From the NCBI RefSeq assembly GCF_001676385.1, contig NZ_LYVJ01000006.1, positions 124,001 to 188,000 on the forward strand: a DNA stretch of 64,000 nucleotides, in the 5' to 3' direction. Origin of the DNA: Stenotrophomonas maltophilia (lineage in GTDB: Bacteria > Pseudomonadota > Gammaproteobacteria > Xanthomonadales > Xanthomonadaceae). Within the stretch, counting starts at the first letter, position 1, and every line of letters begins with the position of its first letter. Below, one piece after another: positions 24,918 through 33,011 of this stretch. A model generated the notes under the pieces. It did not search any database and was not told the DNA's origin. It was given only the letters and a program-made list of their open reading frames with translations. The position numbers and the translations under genes were made by a program.

Positions 24918-25796
24918 CTACCCGCTCTGGCCGGGCAGGCGCAGGCCGCGCTCGCTGCGGAACCGCCGCAGCGCCCCGCTCAACGGATCAGTGAACGCCA
25001 GCTCCTCGGCGAGCAGTTGCAGTGGTGCCTCGGCCGCACCTTCCTGGTGCGGCCCCAGCTGTGGATACAGGTCATCCCCCACGATGGGCGCACCCAGCAT
25101 CGCCATGTGCACGCGCAACTGGTGCTTGCGGCCGGTCTCCGGCCGCAGCCGGTAGCGCCATACCGGTCCCTCGGCCTCCATCAGCTCGATCCGGGTGTGC
25201 GCATTGGGCTCACCGGGCACTTCGGCCATGCGGAAGAACGGCTCGCCCGGCACCAGCCGGCTGTGCCGTTGCTGCGGGAACGTCACTCCGGGCAGGGCGG
25301 GCGCCAGCGCCTGGTAGATCTTCTCGATACGTCGCTCCCGGAACAGCCGCTGATAGGCATCGCGCGACGCCGCCTGGGTCGAGAACAGCACCAGCCCGGC
25401 GGTCAGCCGGTCCAGCCGGTGCATGGGCACCAGTTCGGTGTTGCCGGTACGCGCAACCAGGCGCGCCAGCAGGGTTTCACGCGCATGGCGGCCCGCCGGT
25501 GTCACCGGCAGGAAATGCGGCTTGTCGGCTACCAGCAGGTGTGCATCCAGATGGACGATGGTTTCGCTGAAGGGAATCACCGGCTCGCCCGCCACCTCGC
25601 GGAAATACCGGATCTCAAGCCCGGCCTGCCAGGCCATGTCCGGCGCCAGCGCCCTGCCCTGCGCGTCCTGCACGCGGCCACGGGCGAAGCGATCCTGCCA
25701 CTGCGCACAGTCGATGCGCGGGAAACGCGCGCACAGGCCGTCAAGCAGGCTGGGCCAGTGGCCGGGCGGCAGCTGCAGCCGGCTGGGCAGGGTCAT
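24918..25796 (-). CDS. RluA-family pseudouridine synthase
   Basis: 292 residues. The catalytic core has MHRLDRLTAGLVLFSTQ (about residues 147-163), where the Asp in HRLD is the nucleophile; the usual TSG reads TAG here. RPETGRKHQLRVHMAMLGAPIVGDDLYP (about 223-250) is the second signature. There is no S4 domain; instead the N-terminal 90 residues form a different leader. It isomerises uridine in tRNA or rRNA; the exact site cannot be told. The ATG at 25796 (MTLPSRLQLPPGHWPSLL) is preferred over 25871. Confidence 0.87.
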   Translation of the reverse strand: MTLPSRLQLPPGHWPSLLDGLCARFPRIDCAQWQDRFARGRVQDAQGRALAPDMAWQAGLEIRYFREVAGEPVIPFSETIVHLDAHLLVADKPHFLPVTPAGRHARETLLARLVARTGNTELVPMHRLDRLTAGLVLFSTQAASRDAYQRLFRERRIEKIYQALAPALPGVTFPQQRHSRLVPGEPFFRMAEVPGEPNAHTRIELMEAEGPVWRYRLRPETGRKHQLRVHMAMLGAPIVGDDLYPQLGPHQEGAAEAPLQLLAEELAFTDPLSGALRRFRSERGLRLPGQSG

Positions 25797-25919
25797 GGCG
25801 TCCGCTCCGGCCACGGAAAGACTGCAAGCGTCCCATCGTTGACGCCCGGCAGACAACCCCACCACGGACACCCCTGAAGCAAACCTCTATCATTGTCCTC
25901 TTTAGTCCACGGATCTCCC

Positions 25920-26468
25920 ATGGCCCTGACCGCCACCATCCGCAAGGCCGAACTGCAGATCAGCGACATGGATCGCGGCTATTACGCGACCCACAACCTG
26001 ACACTGGCCCAGCATCCGTCCGAGACCGACGAGCGCCTGATGGTGCGCCTGCTCGCCTTCGCACTGAACGCCAGCGACCGCCTGGAATTCGGCCGCGGCC
26101 TGAGTACCGATGATGAACCCGACCTGTGGGAGCACGACTACACCGGCGACATCCTGCAGTGGATCGATCTGGGCCATCCGGACGAATCGCGTATCCGCAA
26201 GGCCAGCAACCGCAGCCGACACGTGCAGGTGATCAACTACGGTGGCAACGCCTCGGAGATCTGGTGGGGCAAGCAGGGCAAGGGCCTGGCGCGTTTCGAC
26301 AACCTCTCCGTGATTGACCTGGACGGTGAGTTCGTCGAGCGCTGGGGGCAGCAGGTCCAGCGTGCGATGCGCTGGAGCGTGCTGATCCAGGATGGCGAGG
26401 TGCAGCTGCTCAACGACCAGATCCAGCTCGACGTGATCCCGGACTGGCGCAAGCGCGCCAAGGCATGA
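25920..26468 (+). CDS. yaeQ: YaeQ family protein
   Basis: 182 residues matching YaeQ end to end: MALTATIRKAELQISDMDRGYYATHNLTLAQHPSETDERLM at the start, then LWEHDYTGDILQWIDLGHPDESRIRKAS and VDVIPDW-type ending (QLDVIPDWRKRAKA). The fold is related to PD-(D/E)XK nucleases, and E. coli YaeQ was first noticed as a suppressor of loss of RfaH, but no activity is settled. The ATG at 25920 gives the standard start. Its stop overlaps the following flavoprotein start by 4 bp (ATGA), showing coupling. Confidence 0.9.
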   Translation: MALTATIRKAELQISDMDRGYYATHNLTLAQHPSETDERLMVRLLAFALNASDRLEFGRGLSTDDEPDLWEHDYTGDILQWIDLGHPDESRIRKASNRSRHVQVINYGGNASEIWWGKQGKGLARFDNLSVIDLDGEFVERWGQQVQRAMRWSVLIQDGEVQLLNDQIQLDVIPDWRKRAKA

Positions 26469-27649
26469 GCACGATCCGTTGCGATGTGGTGGTTATCGGT
26501 GCCGGCGCGGCCGGCCTGATGACCGCGATCACCGCCGGCCAGCGCGGTCGCCAGGTGCAGGTGATCGACCACGCCAACAAGGTCGGCAAGAAGATCCTGA
26601 TGTCCGGCGGTGGACGCTGCAACTTCACCAACACCGGCACCACGCCGGCCAACTTCCTCTCGGCCAATCCGCACTTCTGCAAGTCGGCACTGGCGCGCTA
26701 TACGCCCTGGCACTTCATCGAACTGGTGCACAAACACGGCATCGCCTATCACGAAAAGGAACTGGGACAGCTGTTCTGCGATGTTTCGTCCAAGCAGATC
26801 GTGAAGATGCTGGTGGACGAATGCCAGGCGGCCGCTGCGCAGATCCGTACCCATTGCAGTGTCGAGCGCATCGAGCACGGCGGCGACGGCTTCCGCGTGC
26901 ATACCACGCAAGGCCTGTTCCACTGCGCCTCGCTGGTGGTTGCCACCGGCGGCCTGTCGATTCCCAGCCTCGGTGCCACCGGTTTCGGCTATGAGATCGC
27001 GCGCCAGTTCGGCCACCAGGTGCTGCCGACCCGTGCCGGCCTGGTCCCGCTGACGCTCAGCGGCAAGCACCAGGAGCGGCTGGCCGATCTCAGCGGTGTC
27101 GCCCTGCCGGTCGATGCACGCTGCAACGGAAAGAGCTTCCAGAACTTCATGCTGCTGACCCATCGCGGCGTGAGCGGCCCGGCCATCCTGCAGATTTCTT
27201 CGTTCTGGCAACCCGGCGATGCGCTGGAGCTGGACCTGCTGCCCGGCCAGGATGCCGGCGAATGGCTGCGCCGGATGAAGCGCGAACGGCCCGCCGCCGA
27301 GCTGCGCACGGTGCTGGGCGACGTGCTGCCCAAGCGGCTGGCGCAGCGCCTGTGCGAGCACTGGCTGCCCGACCGCCCGGTGCGGCAGCTGGACGACCCT
27401 GTGCTGCGCCAGGCCGCACAGCTGCTGGGCGCGTTCCCGCTGGTGGCCAGCGGCACTGAAGGCTACCGCACCGCCGAGGTCACCCTGGGCGGCGTGGATA
27501 CCGCCGAAGTGTCATCCTCGACTCTGGAGTCCAAGCGCGTGCCTGGCCTGCACTTCGTCGGCGAGGTGCTGGACGTGACTGGCTGGCTGGGGGGGTACAA
27601 CTTCCAGTGGGCCTGGGCCAGCGGGCACGCCGCCGGCGGCGCGGTGTGA
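26465..27649 (+). CDS. YhiN/HI0933-type FAD-dependent oxidoreductase
   Basis: 394 residues. The N-terminal Rossmann motif VVVIGAGAAGLMTAITAGQRG (about residues 9-29) binds FAD, followed by the family signature GKKILMSGGGRCNFTN (about 41-56). LVVATGGLSIPSLGATGFGYEIARQFGH (about 158-185) and the C-terminal TLGGVDTAEVSSSTLESKRVPGLHFVGEVLDVTGWLGGYNFQWAWASG are also typical. The substrate is unknown for the family. It is translationally coupled to yaeQ. Confidence 0.88.
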   Translation: MSTIRCDVVVIGAGAAGLMTAITAGQRGRQVQVIDHANKVGKKILMSGGGRCNFTNTGTTPANFLSANPHFCKSALARYTPWHFIELVHKHGIAYHEKELGQLFCDVSSKQIVKMLVDECQAAAAQIRTHCSVERIEHGGDGFRVHTTQGLFHCASLVVATGGLSIPSLGATGFGYEIARQFGHQVLPTRAGLVPLTLSGKHQERLADLSGVALPVDARCNGKSFQNFMLLTHRGVSGPAILQISSFWQPGDALELDLLPGQDAGEWLRRMKRERPAAELRTVLGDVLPKRLAQRLCEHWLPDRPVRQLDDPVLRQAAQLLGAFPLVASGTEGYRTAEVTLGGVDTAEVSSSTLESKRVPGLHFVGEVLDVTGWLGGYNFQWAWASGHAAGGAV

Positions 27650-27740
27650 ACCACATCGCCGTTCGATGCGCGCAAGCGGGCCGCACATGGACGGTTCGCC
27701 GCGCATCGTGTATCTAGAGTCGCAGATTGGGGAGCAGTGA

Positions 27741-29810
27741 ATGCAGAACGCGAACGACATCACCATCCGCCTGCTGATCGTCGATGATAGCGGCGAGAAT
27801 GCCGAAGCCATCGTCAGCACCCTGCGCAACAGCGGCATCGCAGTGCGCCCATGGCGCCCGCAGGATGCGGCCGAGCTGGCCCAGGTGCTGTCCAGCCAGG
27901 CCATCGACCTGGTGCTGGCCTCGCCGACGCAGGGCATTCCCTTGCCCTTGATCACCCAGCACATCGCGGCCGGAGGCAAGGACATCCCGCTGGTGCTGCT
28001 CGCCGAGCGCATCGACGAGGACGAGCTGGTGCAGGCCAGCAGCCATGGCATCCGCGCCCTCGCACTGCGCCAGCGCCCCGAACACCTGCTCGCCGTGGTC
28101 CGCGACCAGTGGGTGGATCTGCAGGCCCGCCGTGGCCTGCGCCGCATCGAAGCGCAGATGCGCGAAACCGAGCGCCGCTGCGATGCGCTGATCGCCTCCT
28201 CGCGTGATCCCATCGCCTATGTGCACGAGGGAATGCACATCCGCGCCAACGACGCCTACCTGGAAATGTTCGGCTACACGCACTTCGACGACATCGAGGG
28301 CATTTCGCTGCTGGACATGGTCGCTGCTCCTCACGTGGAGGGCTTCAAGCAGCTGCTGAAGGGCCTGAGCCGTGGCGAGGCACCGCCGCCGCAGTACCAG
28401 CTCGATGCGCGCCATGAGGACGGCAGCACGTTCCCTGCGACGATGGAGTTCACCGCAGCGACCTACGAGGGCGAATCCTGCCTGCAGGTGGTCCTGCGCC
28501 GCCGGATGGAGTTCGATCCGGAGCTGGCGCGCGAGGTAGAGGACCTGCGCCAGCGCGACCAGGTCACCGGCCTGCTCAACCGCCCAACCTTCATGCTGCA
28601 GCTGGAAACCGCGGTGGCCCAGGCCGGGCGCAGCGAGGGCCAGTTCGGCCTGCTGCTGATCGAACCGGACCATTACGCGCGCCTGCTGCCGGACATCGGC
28701 CTGGCCTCGGCCGACGCCCTGGTCGGTGCCCTCGCCGCGCTGCTGGCCGAGGTGGCCGGCGAGGACGCGCAGCTGGCGCGCTTCGGCGAACACAGTTTTG
28801 CTGTACTGCAGGCCGGCCCCTATGCACAGACCGTGGCGCTGGCCGAACGCATCCGTGAAGCCCATGCTGCGCATGTCTTCAGCATCGGCTCGCGCTCGGC
28901 CACGGTGACCGTGAGCATCGGTGGCGTGCAGATCGGCGAGAAGATCGCAAGTGTCGGCCAGGTACTGGCACGTGCCAGCGAATGCACGCAGGCGGCCGCT
29001 GAGCTCGGCAACACCTGCCGCATCTTCGACCCGGCGGCCGTCGATCGAGTCGAGGAGGAGCGCGTGCAACGCTGGGTCGCGCGCATCCGCGAGGCACTGG
29101 CCGGCGACGGCTTCCAGCTCCACTACCAGCCTGTGTTGAACCTGCAGGGCGAGCCGCTGGAACTGTACGAGGCCTACCTGCGCCTGGAGCACAACGGCGA
29201 GCTGTTGAGCCCGACCGCGTTCCTGGGCATTGCCGAGGAATACGGCCTGCTGGCCGATATCAACCGTTGGGTGGTCTCGCAGGCGCTTTCGGTGCTCGGC
29301 CAGCGCGCACGCGGCGGCCATCCGACCCAGATGCTGGTGAAGGTGACGCCGGAATCATTCGACGACCCGCAGATGATCGCCACCCTGCGCCGCGAGCTGC
29401 AGGCACAGGGCGTGCCCGGCGAACGCCTGTGGCTGCACGCACCGGAAGCGAAGGTGTTCACCCATCTGCGCAGTGCCCAGCAGTTCCTTGCCGAAGTGGC
29501 ACCGCTGGGGTGCCGCATCGGCCTGGAGCAGTTCGGTTCGGGCCTGGATTCGTTCCAGTTGCTGGCCCATTTCCAGCCGCAGTTCCTCAAGCTGGACCGC
29601 GGCTTCACCAGCGACCTGGCCGCCACGCGCGAGAACATCGATCGCATCAGCCAGATCACCGCGCGCGCCCAGGAAGCCGGTATCCGTACCATCGCCGAGT
29701 TCGTCAGCGACGCCAATTCGATGACCCTGCTGTTCAGTGCCGGCGTGGACTACGTGCAGGGCGACTTCGTCGGACCTGCGTTGCCCGAGATGGGGTTCGA
29801 GTTCGGGTGA
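27741..29810 (+). CDS. fimX: FimX-like c-di-GMP effector (REC-PAS-GGDEF-EAL, degenerate)
   Basis: 689 residues, the length of FimX (about 690). Domains in order: a REC-like domain lacking normal phosphorylation residues (about 10-125), PAS (about 148-262), a degenerate GGDEF with GEHSF at 349-353, and a degenerate EAL with EAY at 477-479 and EQFGSG in place of DDFGTG. Loss of these catalytic residues argues that it neither makes nor cleaves c-di-GMP. In Pseudomonas and Xanthomonas, FimX binds c-di-GMP through its EAL domain and works with PilZ and PilB to drive type IV pilus assembly at the pole. No pilus gene is nearby. The gene stands alone between yhiN and a bidirectional terminator. Confidence 0.88.
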   Translation: MQNANDITIRLLIVDDSGENAEAIVSTLRNSGIAVRPWRPQDAAELAQVLSSQAIDLVLASPTQGIPLPLITQHIAAGGKDIPLVLLAERIDEDELVQASSHGIRALALRQRPEHLLAVVRDQWVDLQARRGLRRIEAQMRETERRCDALIASSRDPIAYVHEGMHIRANDAYLEMFGYTHFDDIEGISLLDMVAAPHVEGFKQLLKGLSRGEAPPPQYQLDARHEDGSTFPATMEFTAATYEGESCLQVVLRRRMEFDPELAREVEDLRQRDQVTGLLNRPTFMLQLETAVAQAGRSEGQFGLLLIEPDHYARLLPDIGLASADALVGALAALLAEVAGEDAQLARFGEHSFAVLQAGPYAQTVALAERIREAHAAHVFSIGSRSATVTVSIGGVQIGEKIASVGQVLARASECTQAAAELGNTCRIFDPAAVDRVEEERVQRWVARIREALAGDGFQLHYQPVLNLQGEPLELYEAYLRLEHNGELLSPTAFLGIAEEYGLLADINRWVVSQALSVLGQRARGGHPTQMLVKVTPESFDDPQMIATLRRELQAQGVPGERLWLHAPEAKVFTHLRSAQQFLAEVAPLGCRIGLEQFGSGLDSFQLLAHFQPQFLKLDRGFTSDLAATRENIDRISQITARAQEAGIRTIAEFVSDANSMTLLFSAGVDYVQGDFVGPALPEMGFEFG

Positions 29811-29814
29811 TTCC

Positions 29815-29885
29815 TACCTGCGGAGCCGAGCCATGCTCGGCTGCGGGACTCAAGCGAAGAGCAGCCGAGCATGGCTCGGCCCTGC
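29815..29885. repeat. SMAG-type palindromic repeat
   Basis: Two hairpins, GAGCCGAGCCATGCTCGGCT and AGCCGAGCATGGCTCGGCCC, facing each other around about 20 bp. The GTAG end is replaced by CTACCTGCG. It follows the fimX stop codon directly. Confidence 0.8.
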
Positions 29886-29889
29886 AAGA

Positions 29890-29921
29890 ACAGAAAGGCC
29901 GGCGTTCGCCGGCCTTTCTGT
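29890..29921. terminator. Bidirectional terminator between fimX and fabV
   Basis: AGAAAGGCCGGC-GTTC-GCCGGCCTTTCTGTT: T-rich on one side and A-rich on the other, so it can stop both converging genes. fabV ends 4 bp beyond it. Confidence 0.85.
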
Positions 29922-29924
29922 TGA

Positions 29925-31184
29925 TCAGGTCATGTCGACCAGATTCCCGATCTTCACATCCGGGTTGACGTCGGCTTCGTAATCGACGCCATCCACGCCG
30001 AAACCGAACAGGCGCAGGAAGTCGGCCTTGTAGCCCGCCAGGTCGCTGATCTCGTACAGGTTCTCGTTGGTCACCTGCGGCCACAGCGCGACCACCTTCC
30101 CCTGCACGTCCGCAGCCATTTCCTTGTAGTCCGCACGCAGGCGGCCTTCCTCATCGATCAGTGCGACGGTGCGGCCCTCGCCATCGACCAGATCGTGGCG
30201 CAGGCGATCGACCGCCACGCCATCGGCCTTGCCGCCGTAGAGGATGTCGTACAGCACGTCGAGCTGCTCGATGCAACCTTCGTGCGTGCCCTTTTCCTTC
30301 ATCACCTTGAACAGCAGCGACAGGTACAGCGGCATGGTCGGGATGGCCGAGCTGGCCTGGGTGACCACTGCCTTCAGCACCGACACGCGCGCGTCGCCAC
30401 CAATTTTCGCGAGCTTCTCGCGCAGGCCCAGCACCTTGTTGTCCAGATCCTTCTTGGCGGCACCGATCGAGCCGTTCCAGTAGATGGCCTGGGTGATTTC
30501 TTCACCCACGTAGGTGAAGGCGGTGGTGGTGCAGCCGTTGGCCAGCACGCCGGCATCGGCCAACGCGTCGATCCACATCTGCCAGTCCTCGCCACCCATT
30601 ACTGCGACGGTGCCGGCGATTTCCTCCGGCGTGGCCGGCTGCAGCGTGGTCTCGGTGATCACTTCCTTGTCGGTGTCCAGCCCACGCAGGGTGATCGGCT
30701 CGCCGATCGGCTTCAGCGTCGAACTGATGATCTCGCCGGTCTTGGGGTGCTTGCGGCGCGGTGCGGCCAGGCTGTAAACGACCTGGTCGACCTGGCCGAG
30801 GTCGGCCTTGATCATTTCGATGGTCTTCGCCTTCACTTCATCGGAGAAGGCATCGCCATTGATGCTCTTGGCGTACAGGCCGGCTTGGTCGGCGTACTTG
30901 TGGAACGCCGCCGAGTTGTACCAGCCCGCGGTACCCGGCTTGGTTTCGCTGCCCGGCCGTTCGAAGAAGATGCCCAGCGTGGCGGCGCCACTGCCGAACG
31001 CGGCCGTGATGCGTGCGGCCAGGCCGTAGCCGGTGGAGGCACCGATCACCAGCACGCGCTTGGGACCGTTCTGGATCGGCGGGCGGGCGCGGATATAGTC
31101 GATCTGCTGCTTGACCGCAGCGTCGCAGCCGGTCGGATGGGTGGTGACGCAGATGAAGCCGCGAACGCGCGGTTTGATGACCAT
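29925..31184 (-). CDS. fabV: Trans-2-enoyl-ACP/CoA reductase FabV
   Basis: 419 residues of the FabV family. It performs the NADH-dependent last reduction of fatty-acid elongation and is known for resistance to triclosan; no FabI is in the window. The nucleotide-binding start is [26 protein letters not shown] (about residues 39-64). The active site Y-(X8)-K is visible as [10 protein letters not shown] (about residues 235-244). The start [20 protein letters not shown] at 31184 is the standard one; an open frame continues 150 codons upstream into repeat unit D, but it has no family match there and is rejected. Confidence 0.93.
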   Translation of the reverse strand: MVIKPRVRGFICVTTHPTGCDAAVKQQIDYIRARPPIQNGPKRVLVIGASTGYGLAARITAAFGSGAATLGIFFERPGSETKPGTAGWYNSAAFHKYADQAGLYAKSINGDAFSDEVKAKTIEMIKADLGQVDQVVYSLAAPRRKHPKTGEIISSTLKPIGEPITLRGLDTDKEVITETTLQPATPEEIAGTVAVMGGEDWQMWIDALADAGVLANGCTTTAFTYVGEEITQAIYWNGSIGAAKKDLDNKVLGLREKLAKIGGDARVSVLKAVVTQASSAIPTMPLYLSLLFKVMKEKGTHEGCIEQLDVLYDILYGGKADGVAVDRLRHDLVDGEGRTVALIDEEGRLRADYKEMAADVQGKVVALWPQVTNENLYEISDLAGYKADFLRLFGFGVDGVDYEADVNPDVKIGNLVDMT

Positions 31185-31319
31185 GGATACCTCGGGTTGG
31201 CAGATGCGGCGCACGGGGCGCTCAGCAGGAATACGGGCGCGCACGCGCGCGAACCGCAGGATCGTAGTGCGCGGGGGAGGATTGCACAACCGACGCTGGC
31301 GTAGGGTGAGGTTTGTTTT

Positions 31320-31596
31320 GCAGGGTTGCACCCTGCACCCGCTGGAAGCCAGAGCAACGTCAGCGTCAAAAGCTGGGTTCCTGTGGGTTGGCGGGGTGGA
31401 TCCGGTTGCGGGGGGCGCTGCAAGTACGTCCATGTAAGCTCGGTCGCCGCTTGCTCGTGTGCGCTTTCCTGCGCACACGGCAAGACCGGGGTTGGGCGTC
31501 GTGCCCAACCCGCCCGAGGCATGCCTCGGGCCCATGCGGCTCACGCCCCCGCAACCGGACCCACCCCGCCTTCGACAGATTTCCGCGACCTGTCGG
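31320..31596 (+). repeat. Composite structured repeat, unit D
   Basis: Starts with the palindrome GCAGGGTTGCACCCTGC, then AGAGCAACGTCAGCGTCAAAAGCTGG, TTCCTGTGGGTT, and a hairpin with 25-bp arms (left 31390-31414, right 31546-31570; arms begin GGCGGGGTGG and share CCGGTTGCGGGGG, one mismatch). The loop keeps CAAGTACGTCCATGTAAGCT and an inner GCCGC...ATGCGGC stem, interrupted by the 83-bp insert. It ends with TTCGACAG...CTGTCGG. It is 135 bp upstream of fabV. Confidence 0.82.
31451..31533 (+). repeat. 83-bp insert module at the apex of unit D
   Basis: Begins TTGCTCGTGTGCG, ends GCATGCCTCGGGCCC, and differs at about 4 of 83 positions from the module at 16088-16170. Both copies replace the same ATCC tetraloop of the inner hairpin. 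Confidence 0.8.
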
Positions 31597-31616
31597 GACA
31601 GCATTCTTCTCTGGTG

Positions 31617-31700
31617 GGTGTCGACCTTGGTCGACACGGTAGATCTGATTCCAGTTTGATTATCGATATCTGATAGATGTGTCGACCAAGGTCGACACCT
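31617..31700. repeat. Small hairpins between units D and E
   Basis: GTGTCGACCTTGGTCGACAC (31619-31638) and its inverted partner GTGTCGACCAAGGTCGACAC (31679-31698) flank the box TTATCGATATCTGATAGAT, which also occurs between units B and C. Confidence 0.7.
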
Positions 31701-31701
31701 A

Positions 31702-31958
<257 letters not shown>

Positions 31959-31961
31959 ACA

Positions 31962-31990
31962 CAAAAAACCCCGCTTGCGCGGGGTTCCCT
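31962..31990 (-). terminator. Rho-independent terminator after secF
   Basis: On the minus strand GGAACCCCGC-GCAA-GCGGGGTT is followed by TTTTGTGTG. It lies about 25 bp after the secF stop codon and ends the queA-tgt-yajC-secD-secF run. Confidence 0.85.
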
Positions 31991-32014
31991 GTGTGTTGCG
32001 TGCAGCGCGAACGC

Positions 32015-32995
32015 TTACGGGCGACGGGCCAGGGCCTCGACGTCCTTCGCCTTCGGCAGCAGGTCCTGCTTGCTCACGCGCAGGAAACCGATCGTCAGCA
32101 TCGGCACCGCCACCAGGATCGAGGACAGCACCACAATCACCGCGCCAATCATGTGCGTCTCGGCCAGGCCTTCCATCGAACTGCCACCGTACAGGTACAG
32201 GGCAAGCGCCGACAGGAAGAACATCACCGCAGTGATCACCGTACGCGACAGCGTCTGGTTGATCGAACGGTTCAGCACTTCCATCGAATCCACGCGCAGG
32301 CTGCGGAAGTTCTCGCGGACGCGATCGAACACCACGATGATGTCGTTGATCGCAAAGCCCATCACCGACAGCAGGCCGGCCAACACGGTCAGGTCGAACT
32401 CACGGCCCAGCAGCGACACGTAAGCCACCGTCACGATCAGGTCGAACATCGCCACGATGCTCGCGGTGACCGCGAACTTCCACTCGAAGCGAACCGCGAT
32501 GTAGATCAGGAAGCCGGCCAGCATGAAGATGGTGGCGTACAGGCCATTCATCGCAAGGTCCTTGCCGATCTGCGGGCCGACGAACGCGGTACTCATCACC
32601 GTGGCCTTGTTGTCGGCGCTGGACAGCGCCTTCACCACGGCGGCGGCGGTGGCCTTGTCCTCGGCGGCGGCATCCCCGGTACCCGGGGCATGCTCACCGT
32701 GCGGGGCCAGGCGGATCAGCAGGTCGGTGTTGCCACCCACGCTCTGCACCTGCGCACCATCGAAGCCACCCTGCTCCAGCTTGTTGCGGACCTGTTCGAC
32801 ATCGACCGGGCGTTCGAAGCGCGTTTCGATCAGGGTGCCGCCGGTGAAGTCCAGTGCGTAGTTGAAACCCTTGATGCCGATGATGGCGATCGAGGCGAGG
32901 AACACGACAACGGTGACCACCATGGCGACATGGCGCCAGCGCATGAAGTCGATCTTGGTGTCGTTCGGGAGGATGTGCAGCGGAAACAGTTTCAT
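32015..32995 (-). CDS. secF: Protein translocase subunit SecF
   Basis: 326 residues. With SecD and YajC it forms an inner-membrane complex that uses the proton gradient to pull exported proteins through SecYEG. The N-terminal TM is followed by the conserved FNYALDFTGGTLIETRF (about residues 44-60), the small periplasmic domain, then five TMs including FAINDIIVVFDRVRENFR (about 216-233), a hallmark of SecF. An Ala-rich loop (GTGDAAAEDKATAAAVVKAL) in the periplasmic domain is longer than in E. coli. It lies 16 bp after secD. Confidence 0.95.
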   Translation of the reverse strand: MKLFPLHILPNDTKIDFMRWRHVAMVVTVVVFLASIAIIGIKGFNYALDFTGGTLIETRFERPVDVEQVRNKLEQGGFDGAQVQSVGGNTDLLIRLAPHGEHAPGTGDAAAEDKATAAAVVKALSSADNKATVMSTAFVGPQIGKDLAMNGLYATIFMLAGFLIYIAVRFEWKFAVTASIVAMFDLIVTVAYVSLLGREFDLTVLAGLLSVMGFAINDIIVVFDRVRENFRSLRVDSMEVLNRSINQTLSRTVITAVMFFLSALALYLYGGSSMEGLAETHMIGAVIVVLSSILVAVPMLTIGFLRVSKQDLLPKAKDVEALARRP

Positions 32996-33011
32996 TGTGC
33001 GTGTCGTCCCG

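Noticed and set aside
31185..31637. 150-codon N-terminal extension of FabV
   Set aside because: It reads through repeat unit D and has no similarity to FabV; the family start is at 31184.
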